This document shows positions 6,956 through 13,687 of a DNA stretch of 19,354 nt, piece after piece. Source of the stretch: DAIOHQ01 sp036744635 (lineage in GTDB: Bacteria > Planctomycetota > Phycisphaerae > Tepidisphaerales > Tepidisphaeraceae); the NCBI GenBank assembly GCA_036744635.1, contig DAIOHQ010000075.1, positions 1 to 19,354 on the forward strand, written 5' to 3'. Positions within the stretch are counted from its first letter, which is position 1. The number at the start of each line of letters is the position of its first letter. A program made the translations under genes and the position numbers. Under the pieces are notes generated by a model. The model made no database searches, had not been told where the DNA came from, and saw only the letters and a list, made by a program, of their open reading frames with translations.

Positions 6956-8496
6956 CTGCTCTCCACCTTCGCCTTGACCGTCCTGCGATCCAGCTTCAAT
7001 CGCCGCGCGGTTTCTTCATAATTTTGCGTTTGCCCATAGACGATCGTGCAGTAACGCCGCAGCAGCGCATCGGCCGTAAGCGACCCGGCGGCGATGGCGT
7101 CGGCCAAATCTTGTGCGCCGTCGCTGTCGCTGTGCGCTGGCCGGTATTCCTTGCGGATCAAAATGTTTACCACGCACTGCTCCAGCTCGCGGAAATTCCC
7201 CGGCCAGCCATATTCCTGGCCAAGATGCTCGACGATCCACGCCTCCGTTTCACTGGCCAATTCCTCCGCGGCATCGGGCGCCAGACGGGTGGTGATGAAC
7301 AGGATCAGGTTCCGCAAATCTCCCGGCGATTCGCGCAGTTGCTCGCGCAGCGAAGGCGTCTCGATCATGTCAGCGCACAGGCGATAGTAAAAATCGTGGC
7401 GAAAGCGGCCATTCCGCATCTCCGCCGCCAGATCGCGATTGGTCGCGGCGATGATCTTGCCATGGAAATGCCGCGTGGCGGTGTCGCCCAGACGCTGAAA
7501 CGACCGCATCTGCAGCACCCGCAGCAGCTTCACCTGAATCTGCCCATCGGTTTCGCCGATCTCGTCCAGAAATACCGTTCCCAACGGCTTGCAAACTTCC
7601 AGCCAGCCAGCCCGGTCTTCCAGCGCGCCGGTAAACGCGCCCCGGCGATGGCCGAACAGCTCCGACTCGATCAGCGTCGGCGACAGCGCGGAAAGATTCA
7701 GGGCATGAAACGAATCGGCCGGATCGTCGCTGAAGGTTTTTGTCTTGGGGTCGAAGGGAATATACCGCGAAAATGCGATGGCGCGGGCGACCAGTTCCTT
7801 GCCGGTGCCGGATTCGCCGGTGATCAGCGTGGTGAAATCACCCATGCGCTCAAAGAGAAAGCGCTGGTAGCGCCGCAGGTCGTGGGTGAATACCGACTGC
7901 CAGATTTCCGCGCGCAGCCGCGCGGACCGCAATGACGTGCCGACAATGAACGAATAGATATTGTGAAACGCCCGGCGGATCTGGAAGAAGCCGGCGAAGA
8001 GCTGGGCTGGGTCCGGATGTGTCGGCGCTGGCAGACCTGCCGACCCGAAGAAGTGTTCGATGTCGCCAACGAACCGGCCATAAAAGCGCACCGGCCGCTC
8101 CGGCCCCTCCGACCGCTTCCCATCACTCCCGGCAATCATCTCCGTGAAAAATGGGACATTGCGATAGTAAAGCACATAGCGCACGAGGTCCTGATAGAGG
8201 GAAAGATCGGCCTCGCGCGCCCCGCCGCCATCTCGCCCGCCTGAACTGGCCGGCCGTTCGCACAGCCGCTGCCGGGCCTGCTCCACCAGCGACTCGGCGC
8301 CCCGTTGTAGCAGTTGAATGTTGGGCCGCTCGCGATCGATGCGCGGCCGAATGCTCCACACCATATCCTGATCGACGAAATCAGCTCCCAGCGCATCCCG
8401 CTCAAATCCGATGCGCTCGGGAAGAAACGGATTGCAATACACAAGCTTGGACAACGCCCGCGCGAAACTCCGCTCGGAATCGGTGAACACTGGCAT
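6931..8496 (-). CDS. Sigma-54-dependent transcriptional activator with unrecognised sensor region
   Basis: A 521-residue AAA+ activator that would remodel sigma-54 RNA polymerase. The central domain is complete: Walker A GESGTGKE (227-234), GAFTGA loop (286-291), Walker B GTVFLDEIGE (306-315), an arginine-finger region (MRNGRFRHDFYYRL) and the WPGNFRELE segment. The last 50 residues form a Fis-type helix-turn-helix (NYEETARRLKLDRRTVKAKVE). Residues 1-210 match no domain I know: not a receiver, GAF or PAS, and not the CARF domain of RtcR. They contain YCNPFLPERIGFER and a Gly-rich linker near 85-93. I chose the ATG at 8496, preceded by AAAGGG. The gene diverges from the lipoprotein/VIT-vWA/rhomboid unit and may control it. 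Confidence 0.88.
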   Translation of the reverse strand: MPVFTDSERSFARALSKLVYCNPFLPERIGFERDALGADFVDQDMVWSIRPRIDRERPNIQLLQRGAESLVEQARQRLCERPASSGGRDGGGAREADLSLYQDLVRYVLYYRNVPFFTEMIAGSDGKRSEGPERPVRFYGRFVGDIEHFFGSAGLPAPTHPDPAQLFAGFFQIRRAFHNIYSFIVGTSLRSARLRAEIWQSVFTHDLRRYQRFLFERMGDFTTLITGESGTGKELVARAIAFSRYIPFDPKTKTFSDDPADSFHALNLSALSPTLIESELFGHRRGAFTGALEDRAGWLEVCKPLGTVFLDEIGETDGQIQVKLLRVLQMRSFQRLGDTATRHFHGKIIAATNRDLAAEMRNGRFRHDFYYRLCADMIETPSLREQLRESPGDLRNLILFITTRLAPDAAEELASETEAWIVEHLGQEYGWPGNFRELEQCVVNILIRKEYRPAHSDSDGAQDLADAIAAGSLTADALLRRYCTIVYGQTQNYEETARRLKLDRRTVKAKVESREDDKVTR

Positions 8497-8733
8497 GGGT
8501 TTCCCTTTCTTGGGGGGGGGCAAAGATGCTGTTCATTGAATGTACAACACGTGCGCAATCCATGCCTGCCTAGCGATATGTGGCGACAGGCGAGAGCAAG
8601 GGTTAAATCTGCGCAAATTATGGCGTGTAAACAGGTTATAGCAAACTGTGTAGTTACTGCTGCGAGTCGATAGGGCAACGGCATATTGCTCGCTATGGCG
8701 GATGGGGGCTGTCAATTTCCGAAGGAGTCCATC
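8497..8733. promoter_or_regulatory. Divergent spacer between sigma-54 activator and lipoprotein operon, with G9 tract
   Basis: This 237-base spacer is richer in A+T than its neighbours and must serve two divergent promoters. A run of nine G (8512-8520; C on the coding strand) lies 15-24 bases before the activator start. One weak sigma-54-like GG-N10-GC spacing (8680-8693, CGGCATATTGCTCGC) occurs upstream of the lipoprotein gene but lacks the TT of the -12 element. GAAGGAG at 8721-8727 is the lipoprotein ribosome site. No firm operator was found. Confidence 0.4.
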
Positions 8734-9462
8734 ATGTTCATTCGCCGCAGTGCATTGATCGCCGCATCCGGATTGATGCTGGCCGCCGGTTGCGAGAGCA
8801 ACGGCCTGTCGCCGCGCGAGACCCAACGCGGCAACTATTCCAACTATCTCTTCTCGCTCTACTCCGATTATCCCGTCCAGGAAGCGAATGCACCCCAGCG
8901 TCTCATGACCCCGTCGAAGGTGGCGGTGGCGCAGATTGGTGAAGTTGCGCCCCCCGCATCGTTTGTTTCCTCACTTCAGAAAGAGCACGCGCTTTTCGCC
9001 CAGGTCGAACCCATCCCCGGCGTTTCCGGCGAAAACCTCCCCGGTCCCCGCAGCTCGGATGGCGCTGACGCCGGGGCCGCAAAGCTGCAGATGAGCCGCA
9101 TGCGCTCGCTGGCCCGCGACATGGGGATGGATTACCTGCTGGTCTTCGGCGGCACCATGGATTCCGATGCCCACGCCACCGGCCTGGCATTGGCGGACCT
9201 GACCATCGTCGGCGCCTTCGTCATCCCCAGCCGGCAGATCAAGGCCGAGGCGCGGGCGGCGGGCGCTCTGATCGACTTGCGCAGCGGAAGGGTGGTCGTG
9301 TCGGCATCGGCCAACGACCAGAAAACGGATACCGGGTCCGCCGTCAGCGAGGAACAGGCGCACGCGAAAGTCCTCCGCGATCTCCGTGATGAAGTGGTCA
9401 TGAAGCTCTCCGACAACTTCATCTCCGCCTGCAAAGAGAAGAGCGCGATGAATTTGAATTGA
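8734..9462 (+). CDS. Secreted lipoprotein, CsgG/GNA1162-like fold suspected
   Basis: A 242-residue lipoprotein. The signal peptide MFIRRSALIAASGLMLAAGC ends in a lipobox (LAAGC, Cys20), so the mature protein is lipid-anchored. The mature part has a KVAVAQIGEV strand, a long middle segment, then ARDMGMDYLLVFGG, and RSGRVVVSASAN. That order of strands recalls the nucleotide-free CsgG/GNA1162-type lipoprotein fold, but this is a guess from pattern alone. The start is fixed by GAAGGAG six bases upstream. It lies 68 bases before the VIT/vWA gene in the same direction, so the two are probably co-transcribed. It may assist export or anchoring of that protein. Confidence 0.75.
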   Translation: MFIRRSALIAASGLMLAAGCESNGLSPRETQRGNYSNYLFSLYSDYPVQEANAPQRLMTPSKVAVAQIGEVAPPASFVSSLQKEHALFAQVEPIPGVSGENLPGPRSSDGADAGAAKLQMSRMRSLARDMGMDYLLVFGGTMDSDAHATGLALADLTIVGAFVIPSRQIKAEARAAGALIDLRSGRVVVSASANDQKTDTGSAVSEEQAHAKVLRDLRDEVVMKLSDNFISACKEKSAMNLN

Positions 9463-9530
9463 TTTGGGCCATACGGATTCTCGCAATTTGAATGTGCAAC
9501 AGCAGCAAATTACCAGGCAAGGAGATTGAT

Positions 9531-11711
9531 ATGAAAACGCATGACAGTGTGAAATCGAAGAATGTGCTGACCGGGATGGTGGCGGCGCTGGCGCTTGTGG
9601 TCCTTCTTGCCGCTTCGCCCGTCCGCGCGGCGGGTCTGCTGATCGCCGACGGCGGCAATGGCGGCGTGCTGGAAATCAAGGAGCATTCCGTTCACGTCAC
9701 CATCAACAACGGCATCGCCGTGACCGAGGTGACCCAAGTCTTTCTGAACACCGAAAACCGCCAGGTTGAGGCCCTCTACACCTTCCCCGTTCCCAAGGGC
9801 GCATCGGTGGCCAACTTCTCCATGTGGATCAACGGCAAGGAGATGGTCGGCGAGGTGCTCGAGAAGAAAAAGGCGCGGGAGATCTACGACTCCTACAAGC
9901 AGAAGCGCCGCGACCCCGGCCTGCTCGAACAGACCAACTTCAAGACCTTCGAGATGCGCATCTTCCCCATCGCCGCCAAGGCCGAGCAGAAGGTGCAGAT
10001 CACCTATTACCAGGAGCTGGATTTCGATCACGACTGGGCGACCTACGTCTATCCGCTGGCGACGACAACCGAAAAGCGCATGAACCCCGCGCCGGCCAAC
10101 GGACGGGTCGGGGGAAAGTTCTCGGTCACGCTGGATGCCAAGAGCGAAATCCCCATCGCCGCGATGGAAAGCCCCAGCCATCCCAAAGATTTCGTCATCG
10201 CGAAACATTCCGAAAATTACTATCAGGCCAGCCTGGAAAATACTTCGGGGGACCTGAGCCGCGATGTCGTCATTTCCTATCACACCACCCGGCCTCACAC
10301 CGGCCTGGACCTGTTGACCGAAAAGCAGGGGGATGAGGATGGTTATTTCGCCCTGACGCTTACAGCCGGCGAAGAACTCGCGGCCGTCAACGACGGTATG
10401 GACTACGTTTTCCTGCTCGATATTTCCGGATCGATGAACGATGACCACAAGCTCGATCTGTCGCGCAATTCCCTGGGCGCGTTCGTCAACGCCCTGGGCA
10501 AGGATGACCGTTTTGAAGTGATGACCTTCAACGTCCAACCCGCGACGCTCTTCAAGAAGCTCGTCGAGGCCGGTGATGACTCCAAGAAGCAGGCCGGCGA
10601 TTTTCTCGCTACCCAGCAGGCCCGCGGCGGCACGGTCCTCAATCCTGCGATCACCACGGCATATAAGTACGTCGACGCCAAGCGCCCGCTCAACGTGGTG
10701 ATCCTCAGCGATGGCCTGACCGAGCAGGGAGAGAGGGCGGCGCTCGATGCCCTGATTCGCTCCCGGCCCGCCAACGTGAAAGTGTTCTGCATCGGCGTGG
10801 GAAATGATGTAAACCGCGGGCTGCTGGAATCGTTGGCGCAGGATGCCGGCGGTCTGAGCGCGTTTCTCTCCAACGAAGATAATTTCGAGCGACAGGCCGC
10901 GGCATTTCGGCGCAAGCTGATCCGACCCATCGCCACCGACTTGAAGTTCGACTTTGCCGGTGTGAACGTCTACGACGTCGAGCCGCGCACACTCCCCAAC
11001 CTCTACCACGGGATGCCGGTGCGCATCTACGGGCGCTACAAAGGCTCGGGCGATGGTAAGATCGCCGTCAGCGGCAAAATCGGCGCGGCCGACCTCAAGA
11101 AGGCGGTGGATTTCAAATTCGCAAAGCAAGATGCTGCCAATCCCGAGATCGAGCGGATGTGGGCCTGGCACAAGATCGACCGTCTGCTGAAAGAGGGCGA
11201 CGCCGCCGGCTCACGGGACACGGCCATCGACGAGATCATCCGCCTCGGCGAAGGCTATTCCATCGCCACCGAATACACCTCGTTCCTGGTGCTCGAGAAC
11301 GACGGCGAATTCCAGCGCTGGCAGATCACCCGCAAGAATGCCCTGCGCCTGGCCCAGGATCGCAAGAGCCAGCAGGCCGTGCGCGACCAGCTTGAAGCGA
11401 TGCGGAACAAGGCGTCGGCCGACCTCGGCCCCGAGCCGCTGATCAACCGCCCGGCCGACCTCACGCCTCCGGCCGTTCGCAACGACCTCTCCCCACAGGT
11501 GCAGGCGCCGCTCAATGCAACTCGGTCGCCGGGGCCGGCGGCGCCCACCTATTCCAGCCCGCGCGGCCGCGATCTCGACATCCGACCCGGCGGAGGCGGC
11601 GGTGGGGCGATTGATCCGATCATCGGCGTGATCATCCTCGCCGTCGGCGGCATCGCGGCCTCCGAGTACCTGAAACATGGGCGAGGGGGCGCAGGGGGGG
11701 CCAAGCGATGA
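9531..11711 (+). CDS. Secreted VIT and von Willebrand A domain protein with GlyGly-CTERM-like tail
   Basis: A 726-residue exported protein. A Sec signal peptide covers residues 1 to about 34 (cut after VRAA). A VIT domain follows (about 42-165; VTEVTQVFLNTENRQVEALY, FPVPKGASVANFSMWINGK). Then comes a vWA domain (about 290-470) with an intact MIDAS: DISGS (Asp297, Ser299, Ser301), Thr368 and Asp394. A helical region and a Pro-rich linker lead to the C-terminus: six Gly at 687-692, AIDP, a hydrophobic stretch (about 697-710) and a basic end (KHGRGGAGGAKR). This resembles a rhombosortase sorting signal. The start follows AAGGAG by six bases. The stop overlaps the start of a rhombosortase-like gene. 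VIT/vWA proteins often act in metal-dependent adhesion. Confidence 0.9.
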   Translation: MKTHDSVKSKNVLTGMVAALALVVLLAASPVRAAGLLIADGGNGGVLEIKEHSVHVTINNGIAVTEVTQVFLNTENRQVEALYTFPVPKGASVANFSMWINGKEMVGEVLEKKKAREIYDSYKQKRRDPGLLEQTNFKTFEMRIFPIAAKAEQKVQITYYQELDFDHDWATYVYPLATTTEKRMNPAPANGRVGGKFSVTLDAKSEIPIAAMESPSHPKDFVIAKHSENYYQASLENTSGDLSRDVVISYHTTRPHTGLDLLTEKQGDEDGYFALTLTAGEELAAVNDGMDYVFLLDISGSMNDDHKLDLSRNSLGAFVNALGKDDRFEVMTFNVQPATLFKKLVEAGDDSKKQAGDFLATQQARGGTVLNPAITTAYKYVDAKRPLNVVILSDGLTEQGERAALDALIRSRPANVKVFCIGVGNDVNRGLLESLAQDAGGLSAFLSNEDNFERQAAAFRRKLIRPIATDLKFDFAGVNVYDVEPRTLPNLYHGMPVRIYGRYKGSGDGKIAVSGKIGAADLKKAVDFKFAKQDAANPEIERMWAWHKIDRLLKEGDAAGSRDTAIDEIIRLGEGYSIATEYTSFLVLENDGEFQRWQITRKNALRLAQDRKSQQAVRDQLEAMRNKASADLGPEPLINRPADLTPPAVRNDLSPQVQAPLNATRSPGPAAPTYSSPRGRDLDIRPGGGGGGAIDPIIGVIILAVGGIAASEYLKHGRGGAGGAKR

Positions 11712-12409
11712 AGCTGCATCCGACTTCATCGCCGGCCGCGGAGCGCGCAATTGGCGCTCCGCGGCCATTGTTTTCGCCACGTTTTCCCGGCGTCACGATG
11801 ATTCTCTGCGGCACTACAGCAACCCTGTGGATGCTCCCGCTGGCGTCGTTCCTGCTCGATTACAATCGGCCGTCGATCATCGCATCTCACCAATACGCGC
11901 GCCTTCTCACCTGCCATCTCACACACTGGTCGCTCAACCATCTGCTTTGGGATGTGGGAGCACTTGCGTTGCTGGGAAGCTGGTGCGAATGGCAAATGCC
12001 GCGGCGATTCCTGCTCACTTTGTTGACATCAGCGGTCGCCATTCCCGCCGCAATCTTCTGGCTCCTGCCGGATATGGAATTCTACCGTGGACTTTCCGGA
12101 ATTGATTCGGCGCTCTTCGGGCTCCTTGTCACAACACTTGTTGCAACAACTATTCGCCGGCGGCGCTGGCTGACGGCCGCGGCACTGGTTGCGATCGCCG
12201 TACTATTTGTCGCGAAACTGGCATTCGAAATAATCTATGGCACGTCATTTTTCGTCAACGCATCGCCATCGCAGAATGCCCTCGGATTCATTCCCGTGCC
12301 GCTAGCGCACGCGGTCGGGGCGCTGTGTGGGTGCATAGCCGGTGCAAGCCCCGCATGCACCTGCGGGGTTGAAGCTCGAAATCATCACCTTCTGACTTCT
12401 GACTTCTGA
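11708..12409 (+). CDS. Rhombosortase-like rhomboid-family intramembrane serine protease
   Basis: A 233-residue membrane protein with about six hydrophobic segments. It carries the rhomboid catalytic dyad: Ser130 in YRGLSGIDSALFGLL and His201 in PVPLAHAVGALCG. An early RLLTCHLTHWSLNHLLWD segment (66-82) matches the rhombosortase-type GH-x-x-H-W-x-x-N-H-x-x-x-D motif. Rhombosortases cleave C-terminal GlyGly-CTERM signals and help surface sorting in proteobacteria. The ATG overlaps the upstream TGA (ATGA), so translation is coupled to the VIT/vWA gene whose tail looks like a substrate. The last 20 residues (from SPACTCG) run through a GC-rich hairpin and a 7-base tandem repeat and stop inside it, so the C-terminus looks acquired from intergenic sequence. 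Confidence 0.85.
   Translation: MKLHPTSSPAAERAIGAPRPLFSPRFPGVTMILCGTTATLWMLPLASFLLDYNRPSIIASHQYARLLTCHLTHWSLNHLLWDVGALALLGSWCEWQMPRRFLLTLLTSAVAIPAAIFWLLPDMEFYRGLSGIDSALFGLLVTTLVATTIRRRRWLTAAALVAIAVLFVAKLAFEIIYGTSFFVNASPSQNALGFIPVPLAHAVGALCGCIAGASPACTCGVEARNHHLLTSDF
12345..12371. repeat. GC-rich hairpin inside the rhomboid gene 3' end
   Basis: CAAGCCCCGCA pairs with TGCGGGGTTG around a six-base loop, with one bulged G. It resembles the palindromic units seen at 18423-18443. It may be a REP-like element that has entered the reading frame, or part of a terminator. Confidence 0.5.
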
Positions 12410-12430
12410 CTTCTAACTTCTCGCTTCTTC
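12390..12430 (+). repeat. 7-base tandem repeat TTCTGAC
   Basis: Three perfect TTCTGAC units (12390-12410) are followed by degenerate units TTCTAAC and TTCTCGC. The rhomboid stop TGA is in the third unit. A period of seven means a one-unit gain or loss would change the reading frame, but the TGA occurs in every frame-shifted unit. Confidence 0.8.
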
Positions 12431-12701
12431 TGCGCCCGCGCAAATTCTGCACGTCTGCGCGCACAGAAAATTTCCGATTGTTCGGTGGTTTTGCTTGTCA
12501 TCCTCGCGGCCGTTCGGTACCGTGCGTTTCGTCTCAATGGAATGAGAGACACGGGCTTTCACAAACAGTTCCTGTGACGGAGTCGGGAGGCGCTTGAACT
12601 GTCCAGCCTTAGCATTCGTTTAGTCCAATGTCGGAATGAATGGGGGTAACGCGTCAATTCCTCTCGGCGCCGCGGCGTCGGGCGGGAAGTGGGTGATCGT
12701 C
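12431..12701. other. Gene-free spacer before the pseudopilin gene
   Basis: I see no gene here. An imperfect dyad AAATTCTG ... CAGAAAATTT (about 12440-12475) may be a hairpin. An in-frame ATG at 12636 could extend the following gene by 22 residues, but that leader would be unusual for a prepilin. No clear promoter was found. Confidence 0.4.
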
Positions 12702-13583
12702 ATGCGTCGGCGCTCTGGCTTTACCTTGATCGAACTGCTGGTGGTGGTCGGGATTATCGCCCTCCTGCTGACGCTGCTCTTTCCCGCGATTCGCCGCGTG
12801 CGCCGGGCCGCGCTCAACACCATCTGCGCAGCGCGGCTGCGCGACCTCTCCAGCGCCTGCAGTTTGTACAAGGCGGACGGCAAAATTTATCCCCTGCCCA
12901 ACCGCGCATCGCCGATTGTGCTGCCAGGGGGGGCAGGCACGCTCACTATTGCGGCCGGCCCGCAGCATCTCGATCTGCCACTGCTGAATTTGCTGGCCCG
13001 CTATTTCAGATACACCGAGGTCCAGGTGACGACGCCTGCGGTGAACTTGCCGCCGGCGCTGGTCTGCCCGTCCATCGAGGCAGTCGATGCCAATCGTGGT
13101 CCCATGGCGTCGACCGATCCTTCAATCGTCTACTATTACACCGGCTATACCTATCTTGCCGGCTTGGATCAGATTGCCCTCGCACCCGCTCCACCGCCTC
13201 CAAACTCTTCGATCATTCCCACGCTGCCCATCGTCGGCCCGATCCTCAACCCCCTCGTGGGCTCGTTGCTTTCCCCGCTCAAATCCAACCGCGCCGCCAA
13301 CCTGCAGGGGACCAAGCGCGCCGTGCTCTGGGCCGATGATCTGCACTGGACGCTTTCCGGCGGATACTGGCAATACCCGCACGCGGCCGGCGCCGTCACC
13401 CCCGGACCGCTGCCGATGACCTATCTGAATTCCCGCTCCTGCGATGGCCAGCACCGTGTTTACACCGACGGCAGCGTGGAATGGGTGAAGGGTAGTGAAC
13501 TCGATTTGAATATTTCCAGCGACGCCGCGCGGAATGCCTCGGCCTCGCTGAAAGACGTGTTGGATACGTATTGGTGGTATTGA
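12702..13583 (+). CDS. Prepilin-type protein (type II secretion/pseudopilin-like)
   Basis: A 293-residue protein with a class III signal: MRRRSG then FTLIELLVVVGIIALLLTLL. Prepilin peptidase would cut after Gly6 and methylate Phe7, and Glu11 is the conserved Glu5 of the mature protein. The C-terminal region has QHRVYTDGSVEWVKGSEL, close to the H...DG pattern of the prepilin-like families expanded in planctomycetes and Verrucomicrobia. I chose the ATG at 12702 because it gives the short basic leader expected of prepilins; the ribosome site (GGGAAG, about 12 bases upstream) is weak. No secretion machinery is nearby, so this is likely one of many scattered paralogues. The middle is Pro-rich and not recognised. 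Confidence 0.85.
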   Translation: MRRRSGFTLIELLVVVGIIALLLTLLFPAIRRVRRAALNTICAARLRDLSSACSLYKADGKIYPLPNRASPIVLPGGAGTLTIAAGPQHLDLPLLNLLARYFRYTEVQVTTPAVNLPPALVCPSIEAVDANRGPMASTDPSIVYYYTGYTYLAGLDQIALAPAPPPPNSSIIPTLPIVGPILNPLVGSLLSPLKSNRAANLQGTKRAVLWADDLHWTLSGGYWQYPHAAGAVTPGPLPMTYLNSRSCDGQHRVYTDGSVEWVKGSELDLNISSDAARNASASLKDVLDTYWWY

Positions 13584-13585
13584 TG

Positions 13586-13678
13586 GAGAAGGCACTAAGG
13601 CACGAAGGAAGGCAGCTACGAACACGAAGTGGTACGATTCCTTTTTCCTTCGTGCCTCTTGCCTCCGTGCCTTCCTGA
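13586..13678. repeat. Second copy of the GGCACGAAG-word inverted repeat
   Basis: Left arm AAGGCACTAAGGCACGAAGG and GGAAGGCAG; right arm TCCTTCGTGCCTCTTGCC and TCCGTGCCTTCC. It fills the whole spacer between the pseudopilin stop and the histidine kinase start, and uses the same words as 5829-5918. Confidence 0.75.
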
Positions 13679-13687
13679 AAGTCAACC

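Noticed and set aside
6931..8496. Activator as RtcR regulating the rtcB gene
   Set aside because: The N-terminal half does not resemble the RtcR CARF domain, and rtcB is about 9 kb away with many genes between.
8575..8733. Several TGGC-containing sequences as sigma-54 promoters
   Set aside because: Only one has the correct GG-N10-GC spacing and it lacks the TT of the -12 box; others are off by two or more bases.
9510..11171. 553-codon minus-strand frame across the VIT/vWA gene
   Set aside because: It shadows the signal peptide, VIT and vWA coding strand; no domains are seen.
11590..11711. VIT/vWA tail as a PEP-CTERM or LPxTG sorting signal
   Set aside because: No PEP or LPxTG motif is present, and no exosortase or sortase is nearby; the Gly-rich layout fits rhombosortase better.
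12390..12430. CRISPR array
   Set aside because: The units are seven bases with no spacers; this is a plain tandem repeat.
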